From Acidobacteriota bacterium (lineage in GTDB: Bacteria; Acidobacteriota; Holophagae; Holophagales; Holophagaceae): DNA of 64,000 nt. The DNA lies in the NCBI GenBank assembly GCA_021794095.1, contig JAJYRN010000014.1, positions 22,065 to 86,064 of the forward strand, given 5' to 3'. Of this stretch, positions 22,082-37,080 are shown piece by piece. Position numbers and translations under genes: made by a program. Numbering within the stretch: position 1 is the stretch's first letter; every line of letters starts with the position of its first letter. The notes beneath the pieces were generated by a model. The model was not told the DNA's origin. It saw only the letters and a list, made by a program, of their open reading frames with translations, and did not search any database.

Positions 22082-22112
22082 AACAAAAGCGCCCGGCCGG
22101 GGCCGGGCGCTT
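22082..22112 (-). terminator. Terminator of the sdhCAB operon
   Basis: 12-bp stem AAGCGCCCGGCC/GGCCGGGCGCTT; minus-strand tail TTTTGTTT. Confidence 0.75.
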
Positions 22113-22129
22113 CGCAGGCGTGAGGCTTG

Positions 22130-22915
22130 TCAGCCGGCAGCGCCGCCGACGGCTTCCGGCCGGTAGGTGAGACTGGCCTTGATGTAGTCACGGTTCATGC
22201 GGGCGATGGTCTCGAGGGTGATGCCCTTGGGACAGGCCGCTTCGCACTCGCCGTGGTTGGTGCAGGTGCCGAAAGCCTCGGCATCCATCTGGCCCACCAT
22301 GTCCCGGACGCGGCTGTAGCGCTCGGGCTGGCCCTGCGGCAGCAGGCCCAGGTGGCTCACCTTGGCGGAGAGGAACAGCATGGCGCTGGCGTTGGGGCAG
22401 GCGGCGACGCACGCCCCGCAGCCGATGCAGGCCGCGGCATCCATGGCCAGGTCCGCGTTCAGCTTGGGGATGGGCAGGGCGTTGGCATCCTGAGGCGAGC
22501 CCGTGGGCACGCTGACGAAGCCGCCGGCCGCGATGATGCGGTCGAAGGCGCCGCGGTCCACGATGAGATCCTTCAGGACCGGGAAGGGCTTCGCGCGCCA
22601 GGGCTCGATGGTGATGGTGTCGCCATCGCTGAAGCTGCGCATGTGGAGCTGGCAGGTGGTGGTGCGCTCCTTGGGCCCATGGGGCCGGCCGTTGATGACC
22701 ATGCTGCACATGCCGCAGATGCCCTCGCGGCAGTCGTGATCGAAGGCGATGGGATCCTCGCCCTTGTGGATGAGATCCTCGTTCACCACGTCCAGCATTT
22801 CGAGAAAGGACATCTCGGTGCTGATGTGCTTGGCCGCGTACTCGACGAAGGTGCCTTCGGATGTGGCGTCCTTCTGGCGCCATACCTGGAGGGTCAGATT
22901 CAGATGCTTTTCCAT
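22130..22915 (-). CDS. sdhB: Succinate dehydrogenase/fumarate reductase iron-sulfur subunit
   Basis: [49 protein letters not shown]. Confidence 0.94.
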   Translation of the reverse strand: MEKHLNLTLQVWRQKDATSEGTFVEYAAKHISTEMSFLEMLDVVNEDLIHKGEDPIAFDHDCREGICGMCSMVINGRPHGPKERTTTCQLHMRSFSDGDTITIEPWRAKPFPVLKDLIVDRGAFDRIIAAGGFVSVPTGSPQDANALPIPKLNADLAMDAAACIGCGACVAACPNASAMLFLSAKVSHLGLLPQGQPERYSRVRDMVGQMDAEAFGTCTNHGECEAACPKGITLETIARMNRDYIKASLTYRPEAVGGAAG

Positions 22916-22925
22916 GGTCTGGTCC

Positions 22926-24845
<1,920 letters not shown>

Positions 24846-24863
24846 GGTGGCGCTCCAGGAGGA

Positions 24864-25616
24864 TCAGTGGATGATGCCGGTGAGCACGGCGATGGGGTAC
24901 GAGATGTTGACGCCGACCACCAGCACCGTAAGGCCCGTGGCGAAATTGCGCCGCAGGGCGTTGTACCGGGGGTGAGCCCAGCCGAGGGATTGGGTGAAGC
25001 TCCAGACCCCATGCCACATGTGCAGGCCGAGACAGAGCTGGGCGACGATGTAGAAGGCCGCGACCCAGGGCACCTGGAAGCCGGTTACGAAGTTGTGGTA
25101 GGCGTTGCCTTTGATGAAGTCCGGATGCACGGTGCCGAGGGTCAGATGCAGCAGGTGGAAGACGATGAAGATGCCGAGGATCACGCCGGTCCAGCGCATG
25201 GTGCGCGAAGACCAGGTGGCGGCCTGGTTCTGCTTCTCCCGGTACCCCACGGGACGCGCGGCCTGGTTGGAGAGCGTCAGGCTGAGCGCCGCCCATATGT
25301 GCATGAGCACCGCGACGAGCAGCACGGTCCGGAACACCCAGATGCCCATGCCGTGGATCATGGTGTGCAGGAATTCGGCGTAGTGATTCATGGCCTCCGC
25401 GCCCATATAGGACGTGAGGTTGCCCAGCATGTGGACGGTGACGAAGCCCCAGAGAACCACACCCGTGAGGGCCATGACGACCTTCCGGCCGACCGAGGAA
25501 GCCATGAAGCCGGGACTGCGGTCCCCTGCTCCGGCAATGCTCTGTTCCGCGACGGACATAGATGCGCTCCTTGAAGAAAGACCTCGATTGAAATGTCCTC
25601 CGGGCCGAGGGTGCAC
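24864..25616 (-). CDS. sdhC: Succinate dehydrogenase cytochrome b subunit (type-B single membrane anchor)
   Basis: About five hydrophobic segments with conserved His; position upstream of sdhA. Confidence 0.88.
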   Translation of the reverse strand: MHPRPGGHFNRGLSSRSASMSVAEQSIAGAGDRSPGFMASSVGRKVVMALTGVVLWGFVTVHMLGNLTSYMGAEAMNHYAEFLHTMIHGMGIWVFRTVLLVAVLMHIWAALSLTLSNQAARPVGYREKQNQAATWSSRTMRWTGVILGIFIVFHLLHLTLGTVHPDFIKGNAYHNFVTGFQVPWVAAFYIVAQLCLGLHMWHGVWSFTQSLGWAHPRYNALRRNFATGLTVLVVGVNISYPIAVLTGIIH

Positions 25617-26049
25617 CGGAGGGAAACCTCACCGCGAGTCCACGTCATCTTTCCAACAGGTCTGGCAGCCACGGCCATACCCGACCCAAGTATCGCCACA
25701 CGCGCGGCCAAAACCCAAGCCCAAAATCCTCGTGGTGCGAGGCCAGAGCTGGGGAGTGACTGCCGGTGGAAGAGGGCGGCCGGACCCTGTCACAGAGGTT
25801 CCAGGATGGCGGGAGGATCCATAAAACAGCTCACGGATGCGCGACCCGATCCTCCCCCATGTTAAACATACACGCATTTCAAGCGATTTGCATGCTGGAG
25901 CCTTGCCCCGACTGGAAAAACCGGGCTAGAGTAGCGTCAAAACCCGGGCGGCTTCTCCCCTTGGTCCCTGTGCAGATGCTGGGCCATGGGGCTGCCCCGT
26001 GACAGGCAGCTTCTTCATGACCCCTTCCCGCTTCTTCTGGAGGACAACG

Positions 26050-28530
<2,481 letters not shown>

Positions 28531-28549
28531 TCCCAAGCTGCTAGACTGG

Positions 28550-28580
28550 AAAGGCGCGGCATCCGGCCGCGCCTTTCTTT
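28550..28580 (+). terminator. Terminator downstream of hppA
   Basis: AAAGGCGCGG-catccgg-CCGCGCCTTT followed by CTTTG. Confidence 0.75.
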
Positions 28581-28593
28581 GTTCCAGGTTTCC

Positions 28594-30162
28594 ATGAGCC
28601 TTTCCGACGAAATCCAGCGCCGGCGCACCTTCGCCATCATCAGCCACCCCGATGCGGGCAAGACCACGCTGACGGAAAAACTGCTGCTCTACGGCGGGGC
28701 CATTGATCGCGCAGGTTCCGTGAAGGCCCGGGAGGGTGGCGCCGCGGCCCACTCGGATTGGATGAGCATCGAACAGGAGCGCGGCATCAGCGTCACCAGC
28801 GCCGCTATGCAGTTCGAGTACCGGGGCCGCGCCATCAACCTGCTGGATACGCCGGGCCACCAGGACTTCAGCGAGGACACCTACCGGGCACTGACCGCAG
28901 CCGATTCCGTGGTGATGTTGCTGGATTGTGCCAAGGGCGTGGAGGAGCAGACCAAGAAGCTCTTCCGCGTGGCCCGGGAGCGGTTGCTACCGATCTTCAC
29001 GTTCGTGAACAAGCTGGACCGGCCCGGCCGTGACCCCGTGGAACTGATTGACGAGGTGGAGGAACTGTTCGGTCTCCATGCCGTGCCCATGACCTGGCCC
29101 ATCGGCTCCGGGCCCGATTTCAAGGGCGTCTACGTGCGGGCCACGGGGCAGATCCAGGTGTTCGAGCGGGCCAAGGCCGGCCAGAAGGCGCGGGTCGCAG
29201 GGAAGGGTGGGCTGGAGGACTCTGAAATCGCCGCCCTGCTCACGCCCGCAGAGTTGCAGCAGCTCAAGGACGATGTGGATCTCATGGACCATGTCCTGCC
29301 CGCCTTCGATCGTGAGGCCTTCCTTCGTGGCGAGCAGTCGCCGATGTTCTTCGGATCCGCCGTGAACAACTTCGGCGTGGCGGAGTTCCTGGATGAGTTC
29401 CTGGACCTGGCGCCTGCGCCGGGTTCCCGGCCTCTGGCGGGCGGCGGCGAAGTGGCCGCCGACGCGCCCTTCACGGCCTTCGTGTTCAAGGTGCAGGCCA
29501 ACATGAACAAGGCCCACCGGGACCGGGTGGCCTTCGCCCGCATCGTCTCCGGGCACTTTGAGCGGGGCATGGACGCCCTGCATGTGCGGGAGAGGAAATC
29601 CATCAAACTGAACTACCCCCACATGTTCTTCGGGCGGGAGCGGCAGATCGTGGATGAGGCCTACCCGGGCGATATCCTCGGGCTCATCAATCCAGGCCTC
29701 TTTCGCATCGGGGATGTGCTCAGCGCAGCCGGTCCGGTGGAATTCCACGCGGTACCGCGGTTCTCGCCGGAGCAGTTCGTCTCGGTCCGGCTCGCCGATC
29801 CAGGTGCCCGCAAAGGCTTTCTGAAGGGTCTGGCCCAGATCGCGGAGGAGGGCGTGGTCCAGGTCTTCTGGCCCAAGGGCGGCGCGCCGTTGCCCATCCT
29901 GGGGGCCGTGGGCCGCCTCCAGTTCGAAGTGCTTCAGCACCGCCTGAAGGATGAGTACGCCTGTCCTGTGCTCCTGGAACCCCGGGGCTTCCAGATGGCG
30001 CGCTGGCTGGAGGGCGGATGGCCCGAGCCGAGCCGCTACTGGGGCGAACTGGTGGAGGACGGCGAGGGCCGTCCCGCCATTCTTTTCGAAAATGACTGGC
30101 AGCGGAGGACCACCGCCGAGAAGTGCTCCGGGCTGACGTTCCTCGATCATCCCCCCACATGA
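28594..30162 (+). CDS. prfC: Peptide chain release factor 3
   Basis: FAIISHPDAGKTTLTEKLLLYGGAI; RGISVTSAAMQF; DTPGHQDFSEDTYR. Confidence 0.95.
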   Translation: MSLSDEIQRRRTFAIISHPDAGKTTLTEKLLLYGGAIDRAGSVKAREGGAAAHSDWMSIEQERGISVTSAAMQFEYRGRAINLLDTPGHQDFSEDTYRALTAADSVVMLLDCAKGVEEQTKKLFRVARERLLPIFTFVNKLDRPGRDPVELIDEVEELFGLHAVPMTWPIGSGPDFKGVYVRATGQIQVFERAKAGQKARVAGKGGLEDSEIAALLTPAELQQLKDDVDLMDHVLPAFDREAFLRGEQSPMFFGSAVNNFGVAEFLDEFLDLAPAPGSRPLAGGGEVAADAPFTAFVFKVQANMNKAHRDRVAFARIVSGHFERGMDALHVRERKSIKLNYPHMFFGRERQIVDEAYPGDILGLINPGLFRIGDVLSAAGPVEFHAVPRFSPEQFVSVRLADPGARKGFLKGLAQIAEEGVVQVFWPKGGAPLPILGAVGRLQFEVLQHRLKDEYACPVLLEPRGFQMARWLEGGWPEPSRYWGELVEDGEGRPAILFENDWQRRTTAEKCSGLTFLDHPPT

Positions 30163-30190
30163 AAAGCGGCGCGCAGGCGCCCCTTTTCAT
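30159..30190. terminator. Bidirectional terminator between convergent prfC and fba
   Basis: ATGAAAAG-cggcgcgcaggcgcc-CTTTTCAT inverted repeat between stop codons. Confidence 0.7.
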
Positions 30191-31134
30191 GGCTCGATGC
30201 GCTGGACGCTGTGAGGGGCGTTCTTGTGGATGTCCATGACCGCATGCAGAAGCTGGATGGCCTCGGCCTTGGGGCGCTGGAAGGCATTGCGGCCCATGAT
30301 GCTTCCGAACGCGCCGCCCGCGGCGAGTTCTGTGACCTCCTTCAGGACCTCCTCGGTGCCCTTGGCTTCGCCGCCACTGAAGATCACGATGCGACGGCCA
30401 TTGAAGGCGCTGCGCACCACTTCCTTCACGCGGTCGGTCAGGGTCTCGATGGGAATCTGAGCCTTCTCAAAGGCCGCGGCGGCCTCCTTCACTTCGAGGT
30501 GCTTTTTGGGGGGTTTCACCTTGATGATGTGGGCGCCGAGCTGGGCCGCGATCTGGGCGGCGTAGCCCGCCACATCCACGGCGGTCTCGCCCTCCTTGGT
30601 GAGGCCGGCGCCGCGCGGATAGGACCACACCACGGACGGTAACCCCACGGCCTTGGCTTCGAGGATGAGTTCGCGGAGGGCTTCGTACTGCTCATTGCGG
30701 GCGCCGCTGCCGGGATAGATGGTGTAGCCGATGGCGGCGCAACCCAGGCGCAGGGCGTCTTCGACGCTGCCGGTGATGGCGCTGCAGGGCTCCTGGCCCT
30801 TGCTGAGGATGTCGCTGTTGTTGAGCTTCAGGATGAGAGGGATGTCGCCCGCATAGTCGGAGGCCACGGCCTCGATGAAGCCCAGGGGGGCAGCGTAGGC
30901 GTTGCAACCGGCCTCGATGGCCAGCTCAACGTGATAGCGGGGATCGTAGCCCGCTGGATTCGGAGCGAAGCTGCGGGCGGGACCGTGTTCGAAGCCCTGG
31001 TCCACGGGCAGGATCACGAACTTCCCGGTACCCGCCAGGCGGCCGGTGTTCATCATCCGGGCCAGATTGGCCTTCACGCCCGGATTATCTGAGCTGTACC
31101 AGGAGAGGATTTCGCGGACGCGTGCTGTTGCCAT
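30187..31134 (-). CDS. fbaB: Class I fructose-bisphosphate aldolase (DhnA/FbaB family)
   Basis: GTGKFVILPVDQGFEHGPARSF; KLNNSDILSKG; GYTIYPGS; HIIKVKPPKKH; IFSGGEAKG. Confidence 0.9.
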   Translation of the reverse strand: MATARVREILSWYSSDNPGVKANLARMMNTGRLAGTGKFVILPVDQGFEHGPARSFAPNPAGYDPRYHVELAIEAGCNAYAAPLGFIEAVASDYAGDIPLILKLNNSDILSKGQEPCSAITGSVEDALRLGCAAIGYTIYPGSGARNEQYEALRELILEAKAVGLPSVVWSYPRGAGLTKEGETAVDVAGYAAQIAAQLGAHIIKVKPPKKHLEVKEAAAAFEKAQIPIETLTDRVKEVVRSAFNGRRIVIFSGGEAKGTEEVLKEVTELAAGGAFGSIMGRNAFQRPKAEAIQLLHAVMDIHKNAPHSVQRIEP

Positions 31135-31172
31135 GATGTCTCCTTGCGGGAATTCCGAATGCAGCATTCTAC

Positions 31173-32243
31173 CTAGAAATGCGCCGTCAGGCTTGCCCCG
31201 AGGGCCATGTCCGCGGTGTTGCCCCAGTGGGTGATGTTGTTCATGTAGTGGAACGTAAGCGTCGTGTGCGGCGTCCAGTGCCAGTAGATCCCCAGATCGT
31301 GCTGGAGGCTGGGCTGATCGAAGTGCTGGTAGGGCTGCGGGTGGAGGTAGCCACTCTGCCAGTAGAGCTGGAAGAAGGGTTGGACGGTCCGCCATTTCCG
31401 GTATTCCCACGTCGCGTGGAGCCCAACCCCGTCGCGGAAGCCGATGGCATTGTAGGCCGGGCTTCCGTGGGGGCGATGCACGTAGCCACCGCCGAAATAG
31501 AAGACGTGCCGTGATGCCGCCCGCCACTGGGCCGTGAGGCCATAGGTCTGGTCCCAGCCTGATTGGTACACATCGTAGGTGTGCGTGAGCGGGGGCTTGA
31601 GACTGAAGGTGGCGGACAGGGTCCACTGCGGGGTCTGGAGCAGGCGGTGGGTGAGGCCCAGGACGGGATCCTGGGTCTTGCCGAGAATCCGGTCTGCGTT
31701 GTAGAAGGTGACTTTCCCGTACGAGGCCACCGCCAGGGTCACCTGGTTCTGCAGCACGAGATCGCGGCCGAACTGCTCGAAGCCGATCCTGTGGAAGTCC
31801 TCGATGAGCGGATCGAGGAAGCCGCCGGTGTGGTTCTGGATGGGGAACCGCAGCCAGAGGTCAGTCGCGTCGGAGAGTCCGTAGCGCCCTTCCAGTTCGA
31901 ACCGGGCGATTTCCTCGTCGAAGTAGTACAGCGTCGGAAGGTTCGGGTACTTCGCGGCGGCGGCCTCGAACACCGCTCGGGTCACGTCAATCCGGCCCGA
32001 GGCATCCTTCGGTGGATTCTGCTCGAAGATATCGGAGTACTGGAAGGTGTTCGCCTCCACCCAATGGAGGGCCCAGCGCCAGTGGCCCCGGCCGAGCGGC
32101 ACAGGGTCCACCGGCTGGTAGGCCATGGTGGGAAGGTAGAGCGGGAACATCTCCCGGGTGGGGAAGGGGCCCATCTCGTGGAGGGGCTCCACCGCGCCCA
32201 GGGTGAGGGCCGCGAGGAAGAAGGCCAGCGCCGCGCGCCGCAT
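31173..32243 (-). CDS. Predicted outer-membrane protein, DUF3187-like
   Basis: Signal peptide; beta-barrel-like alternation; LYYFDEEIARFELEGRYGLSDATDLWLRFP. Family assignment tentative. Confidence 0.6.
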   Translation of the reverse strand: MRRAALAFFLAALTLGAVEPLHEMGPFPTREMFPLYLPTMAYQPVDPVPLGRGHWRWALHWVEANTFQYSDIFEQNPPKDASGRIDVTRAVFEAAAAKYPNLPTLYYFDEEIARFELEGRYGLSDATDLWLRFPIQNHTGGFLDPLIEDFHRIGFEQFGRDLVLQNQVTLAVASYGKVTFYNADRILGKTQDPVLGLTHRLLQTPQWTLSATFSLKPPLTHTYDVYQSGWDQTYGLTAQWRAASRHVFYFGGGYVHRPHGSPAYNAIGFRDGVGLHATWEYRKWRTVQPFFQLYWQSGYLHPQPYQHFDQPSLQHDLGIYWHWTPHTTLTFHYMNNITHWGNTADMALGASLTAHF

Positions 32244-32253
32244 GGCCTGCCAG

Positions 32254-33114
32254 CTAGGCCTTGCTGTAGTCGTAGAAGCCGCGGCCGCTTTTCTTGCCCA
32301 GCCAGCCGGCATCCACGTATTTGATGAGCAGGGGACAGGGGCGGTATTTGGGATCGCCCAGTCCCTCGTGCAGCACATTGAGGATGAACAGGCAGGTGTC
32401 AAGGCCGATGAAATCCGCCAGAGTGAGCGGGCCCATGGGGTGGTTCATTCCCAGCTTCATGATGCCGTCAATGCTTTCCACGGAGGCCACGCCCTCGTAG
32501 AGCGCGTAGATGGCCTCGTTGATCATGGGCAGCAGCACACGGTTGCTCACGAAGCCGGGGAAGTCGTTGCACGGGATGGGGGTCTTGCCCAGCTTCTTCG
32601 AGAGCTCCATGACTGCTTCGAAGGTGGCCTCGCTGGTGGCCAGGCCACGGATGACTTCGATGAGCTGCATGACCGGCACGGGGTTCATGAAGTGCATGCC
32701 GATGAGGGCCTCGGGACGCTTCGTGACGGCCGCCAGCTTCGTGATCGAGATGCTGCTGGTGTTCGAGGCGAGAATGACGCCAGGACGACAGACCCTGTCC
32801 AGTGTCTCGAAGATCTGCTTCTTGATCTCCCACTTCTCGGTGGCGGCTTCGATCACAATATCGCAGACAGCCAGATCCTCAAGCTGGGTGGTGGTGCGGA
32901 TCCGGCCCAGGACCGCCGCCTTCTCCTCGGCCGTCAGCTTGCCCTTGTCCACGCCCCGCTGCAGGTTCTTGTCAATGGTGGCCACGCCCTTGGCCGCGAA
33001 GGCCTCCGTAACGTCCTGCATGAGGACTTGGTAGCCCGACTGGGCGAAGACATGGGCGATGCCATTGCCCATCTGGCCTGCGCCGATGACACCGATGCTC
33101 TTGAACTCAGCCAT
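32254..33114 (-). CDS. hbd: 3-hydroxybutyryl-CoA dehydrogenase
   Basis: [62 protein letters not shown]. Confidence 0.93.
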   Translation of the reverse strand: MAEFKSIGVIGAGQMGNGIAHVFAQSGYQVLMQDVTEAFAAKGVATIDKNLQRGVDKGKLTAEEKAAVLGRIRTTTQLEDLAVCDIVIEAATEKWEIKKQIFETLDRVCRPGVILASNTSSISITKLAAVTKRPEALIGMHFMNPVPVMQLIEVIRGLATSEATFEAVMELSKKLGKTPIPCNDFPGFVSNRVLLPMINEAIYALYEGVASVESIDGIMKLGMNHPMGPLTLADFIGLDTCLFILNVLHEGLGDPKYRPCPLLIKYVDAGWLGKKSGRGFYDYSKA

Positions 33115-33166
33115 GGAGTGCCTCCCGTTTCATCCAGCATAGCGTCCAGGCGCTCCGATCCGTAGC

Positions 33167-33547
33167 ATGGAGGGAATCCCCGGAGTTCCCTTGGCCGCCT
33201 CAAAGACGCGTGTGGACTGGTCGCTTCTCCTGCTGCGCCTGAGTGTGGGCGGCATGGCCCTCCTGCAGGGATTCGGGATGCTCCGCCACGCCCATGGCAT
33301 CCCCAGCTTCGGGCACGCGCTGGGGCTGGGGCTGGCCCTGCTGGAAATGACCTGCGGCTTTCTGGTGCTCATCGGCCTCTGGACTTGGCTCGCGGCCGCG
33401 GTCCTGGTGGGGCTGGTGGGCTGGTCCCTGGCGCATGGCTGGATGCGTGGCGCTGAGCTTCTGTACAACCCGGCCGCCTTGTTCCGGCTGCTGACAGCCC
33501 TGGCCTGCGCCCTCGGTGGTGGTGGCAAGTGGGCCGTGGATCGCTAG
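33167..33547 (+). CDS. DoxX family membrane protein
   Basis: LLLLRLSVGGMALLQGFGML...LLEMTCGFLVLIGLWTWLAAAVLVG; four TM segments. Confidence 0.75.
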   Translation: MEGIPGVPLAASKTRVDWSLLLLRLSVGGMALLQGFGMLRHAHGIPSFGHALGLGLALLEMTCGFLVLIGLWTWLAAAVLVGLVGWSLAHGWMRGAELLYNPAALFRLLTALACALGGGGKWAVDR

Positions 33548-33556
33548 GAGAACGCC

Positions 33557-34387
33557 ATGCTGCGACCCCCAATGCACGAGACGCTGTGGGCCTTCGACGC
33601 GGAATGGGTGCCCGATCCCGCCACGGGGCGCCGGGTGCTGGACCTGCCCGGGGAGATGCCGGACGAGGCGGTGCTGGACCGCCTATGGGCCTACGGCGGG
33701 GCCACGGAAGCGGAGCCGCGCCCGTATTTGAAGACCATCCTCTGCCGGGTGGTGTCCATCGCGGCGGTGATCCGCACCGTGAAGCACGGCGAGGTCCAGC
33801 ATCGGCTCTTCGCGCTTCCGGAGGGGCCGGAAGCCCTCGCCGAGGATGAGCTGCTGCGGCGGTTCCTGGTGGCCCTCGGGGACAAGAAACCCCAGCTGGT
33901 GGGTTTCAACAGCCGGGAGGCGGACCTGCCCATCCTGGTCCAGCGGGCCATGGTCCACCGCCTTTCCATCCCGGGCCTGGGGCGCAGCGCCGACAAGTGG
34001 GCCAAGGATGACTTCTTCGACCGCTATGGCAACCAGCACGTGGACCTGCGCGAGATCACCGGGGCCTGGGGCAAGGCCTCGTCCACCCTCCACGAGCTGG
34101 CCACAGCCTGCGGCATCCCCGGCAAGCTGGGCACGGATGGGAAGAGCGTCATTGATCTCTGGCGGGCGGGGGATGTGGCTGGGATCGTCCGCTACAACCA
34201 GTTCGACGCCCTGACCACCTTCCTGGTCTGGCTGCGGGCCATGACGCTTGCGGGGCACTTGAGCCCCGAGCAGATGACCGCCGAGGAGGCCTCCATTCGG
34301 GCCCTGCTCCAGCAGAAGGCGACCGGTGACCCGGCGTTCGGCCTCTTCCTGGATGGTTGGGACCGTTTGTCACGGGACCGGGCTTGA
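33557..34387 (+). CDS. Predicted 3'-5' exonuclease (PolB-like exonuclease family, PF10108-like)
   Basis: WAFDAEWV, LVGFNSREADLPILVQRAM, DVAGIVRYNQFDALTTFLVWLR: DEDDy-type exonuclease acidic residues. Confidence 0.8.
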   Translation: MLRPPMHETLWAFDAEWVPDPATGRRVLDLPGEMPDEAVLDRLWAYGGATEAEPRPYLKTILCRVVSIAAVIRTVKHGEVQHRLFALPEGPEALAEDELLRRFLVALGDKKPQLVGFNSREADLPILVQRAMVHRLSIPGLGRSADKWAKDDFFDRYGNQHVDLREITGAWGKASSTLHELATACGIPGKLGTDGKSVIDLWRAGDVAGIVRYNQFDALTTFLVWLRAMTLAGHLSPEQMTAEEASIRALLQQKATGDPAFGLFLDGWDRLSRDRA

Positions 34388-34433
34388 GAAAACCCTTTCT
34401 CCGGCCGATACACTCTTGACCCAGGAGCCGCCC

Positions 34434-34736
34434 ATGACCCAGGAAATCCGCCCCGAGGACCTGATCGTCACCGAGCAGGACGGTACCCGTCGTATCAATC
34501 ACGACGTCATCGAGAGCTACGGTCTGTTCAACCTGCCCCGGACCACCATGCGGCAGGCCCTGATGGTCTACTACGACAACGCCAGCCGGCAGGGGCGCAA
34601 CGCCGCCCAGACGGTGCGCACCTTCATCACCCTGGCCAGTTCCATCACCCGTTTCCCCCGCCAGGTGGCCATCAACTTCACCCGCGGCCAAGCCTACCGC
34701 CGCAACATGCGGATGTTGAGGCGCTACAGCCGCTGA
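34434..34736 (+). CDS. Conserved-looking small hypothetical protein
   Basis: 100-aa basic ORF MTQEIRPEDLIVTEQDG...YRRNMRMLRRYSR with an upstream purine-rich RBS (caggagc). Confidence 0.6.
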   Translation: MTQEIRPEDLIVTEQDGTRRINHDVIESYGLFNLPRTTMRQALMVYYDNASRQGRNAAQTVRTFITLASSITRFPRQVAINFTRGQAYRRNMRMLRRYSR

Positions 34737-34757
34737 CAGCGGCTGGCGGGTCGCGCA

Positions 34758-34780
34758 ACACGCGGCTGAATGCCGCGTGT
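34758..34780. terminator. Hairpin between the small hypothetical gene and ackA
   Basis: ACACGCGGC-tgaat-GCCGCGTGT perfect 9-bp stem; no U-tract. Confidence 0.45.
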
Positions 34781-34830
34781 GAAGCGGGGCCCCGCGCGCC
34801 GAGCATGCGCTGCCACCCCTTTGGACTGCC

Positions 34831-36012
34831 TCAGCGCACGGTTTCCCGGGCGATCATCAGCTCTTCGTTGGTCGGGACTACAGTGACGGCGACGCGGGAA
34901 TCAGGCGTGCTGATGATGCGCTCGCCGGTGCCGTGCTCGTTGGCTTCGGGATCAATCTTGACGCCCAGGAAGGTCAGCTTGCTGCACACCTTGGCGCGCA
35001 CGAAGGTGCTGTGGGTGCCGATGCCTGCCGTGAAGGTGATGGCATCCACGCCGTCCAGCACGGTCGCGTAGGCGCCGATGTACTGGCGCACGTTGTAGGT
35101 CAGGAGGTCGCGGGCCAGACGGGCCCGGTCGTTGCCCTGCTCGGCGGCGCGCTCGATCTCGCGGAAATCCGAGGACACGCCGGAGATGCCCAGCAGGCCG
35201 GATTTCTTGTTCAGCAGATCGGTGATGCCGTTGTAGTCCAGATGCTCGTATTCCATGAGCATTTCCACCACGCTTGGATCAATGGTGCCGCAGCGGGTGC
35301 CCATGATCACGCCCTGGAGTGGCGTCATACCCATGCTGGTATCCAGACTCTTGCCGTAGTTCACGGCGCAGATGCTGGTTCCGTTGCCGATGTGGCAGGT
35401 GACGATCTTCAAGGCGCGCAAGGGCCTGCAGAGCAGGATGGCCGTGCGGGCGGCCACGAAAGCATGGCTGGTGCCATGGAATCCATAGCGCCGGATGCCG
35501 TATTTCTGGCTGAGTTCGTAGGGGATGCCGTACATCCGCGCGTAGTCAGGAATATCATGGTGGAAGGCCGTGTCGAACACCGCGATGTGGGGGACGTTCG
35601 GGAAGGCTTCCATGGCCGTGCGGATGCCCAGGGCGTTGGCCGGGTTGTGCAGCGGGGCGTACATCGCGAAGGTCTCGATGTCTCTCACGACCTCTTCGGT
35701 CACCAGCACCGAGTCGCCGTATTTGGGGCCGCCATGCACGACGCGGTGGCCGACGGCGTGGATGGGGGTGCCCTGGAGCACCGTGGCCTTCAGGCGAGCG
35801 AGGATGGCGTCCAGGGCCTCGCGGTGGGTGGGAATGGGAAGGGTTTCCTTGTGCCGGTCGCCTTCCACGGTGCAGGCGAGGTTGGCCTCGGCGAGGCCGA
35901 TGCGCTCCACCATGCCCTCGGCCAGGGAGATTTCCTTGCTCATGTCGAACAGGTTGAATTTCAGGCTCGACGAGCCTGCGTTGAGCACGAGAACCAGCAC
36001 GGGAACCCCCAC
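34831..36012 (-). CDS. ackA: Acetate kinase
   Basis: VLVLNAGSSSLKFNLFD; VGHRVVHGGPKY; RYGFHGTSHAF; CHIGNGTSICAV. Confidence 0.95.
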   Translation of the reverse strand: MGVPVLVLVLNAGSSSLKFNLFDMSKEISLAEGMVERIGLAEANLACTVEGDRHKETLPIPTHREALDAILARLKATVLQGTPIHAVGHRVVHGGPKYGDSVLVTEEVVRDIETFAMYAPLHNPANALGIRTAMEAFPNVPHIAVFDTAFHHDIPDYARMYGIPYELSQKYGIRRYGFHGTSHAFVAARTAILLCRPLRALKIVTCHIGNGTSICAVNYGKSLDTSMGMTPLQGVIMGTRCGTIDPSVVEMLMEYEHLDYNGITDLLNKKSGLLGISGVSSDFREIERAAEQGNDRARLARDLLTYNVRQYIGAYATVLDGVDAITFTAGIGTHSTFVRAKVCSKLTFLGVKIDPEANEHGTGERIISTPDSRVAVTVVPTNEELMIARETVR

Positions 36013-36085
36013 AATGCAGCCAGTCTAGACACCCGGGAACGTGACGGAAGTTTCATTGTGGATCGTTCGATCGTGATCCAGTACC

Positions 36086-37066
36086 TCAGGATCCGGATTG
36101 GAACACACCGTCGGTCAATGAGGCGGGATCGGGCCAGGGTGCGGCCAGGGCGCGGTCGGCCGCTGCGGCCAGGTCGGCCGCCAGGCGGTCCGCCAGTCCG
36201 GGCTCCAGGGTCCAGTGGCGCTGGCCCATCCAGGCCTCGAAGCGGGGGATGGGATCCTTCGGGCGCCAGGCTTCCAGGAGGGCCGGGTCCACATAGCGCT
36301 GGTCGTCGTGCTCGGCATGGCCCGAGAGCCGGAAGGTCTCGCAGACGAGGAAGACGGGACCGTGGCCTTCCAGGCAGCGCTGGCGAGCCTGGGCGGCAGC
36401 GGTATAGACAGCCGCCGCATCGTTGCCATCCACCGTCAGGGTGAAGGCACCCTGGGCGCGGTTGGAAAGATGCCCCGCCATCTGCCGGTCGGGCGGGGTG
36501 GAGAAGGCGTAGCCGTTGGCTTCGCCGACCACGATGAGGGGCAGCTTCTGGACCACAGCGAAGTTCAATCCCTCGTAGAAGGCGCCGGTGGAACTGCCGC
36601 CATCGCCGATCCAGGTCATCGCCACGCGGCGCTCGTTCCGTTGCTTGAAGCTGAGGGCCACGCCGGCCATGACGGGAATCAGCGCCCCCAGCATGGAGGA
36701 GGTGGCGATGATGCCCCGGCTGATGCCGCCGAAGTGGTTGTTGTGGTCGCGGCCACCGGTCGGGCTGGTGGCCCGCCCCAAATATTGGAGGAAGATTTCT
36801 TCGGGTTGCACGCCTCGGACCAGCATGGATCCGAGGTTGCGGATGAGCGGCGCGATCACATCCTCCGGCCCCAATGCGGCGGCGGTGGCGCAGGCGGTGG
36901 CCTCCTGGCCCAGGCTCCGGTAGACGCTGCCGAGGGTCTTCCCCTGGCGGAACAGCTTCACCAGGCGCTCCTCGGTGAGGCGGGTGAGGAGCATGGCCTC
37001 GTACAGGCGCAGGGCAGTGGCGTGATCCATGAAAGGATCATTCCCCACGGGCGGGGTTTGGAGCAA
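36086..37066 (-). CDS. 2-oxoacid dehydrogenase E1 component, alpha subunit
   Basis: TPP motif GDGGSSTGAFYEGLNFA; RLVKLFRQGKTLGSVYRSLGQEA. Confidence 0.9.
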   Translation of the reverse strand: MLQTPPVGNDPFMDHATALRLYEAMLLTRLTEERLVKLFRQGKTLGSVYRSLGQEATACATAAALGPEDVIAPLIRNLGSMLVRGVQPEEIFLQYLGRATSPTGGRDHNNHFGGISRGIIATSSMLGALIPVMAGVALSFKQRNERRVAMTWIGDGGSSTGAFYEGLNFAVVQKLPLIVVGEANGYAFSTPPDRQMAGHLSNRAQGAFTLTVDGNDAAAVYTAAAQARQRCLEGHGPVFLVCETFRLSGHAEHDDQRYVDPALLEAWRPKDPIPRFEAWMGQRHWTLEPGLADRLAADLAAAADRALAAPWPDPASLTDGVFQSGS

Positions 37067-37080
37067 CCCGGAATGGCCGC

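Noticed and set aside
34933-36444. 503-aa plus-strand ORF antisense to ackA
   Set aside because: Shadow ORF extending into the E1-alpha gene; no family.
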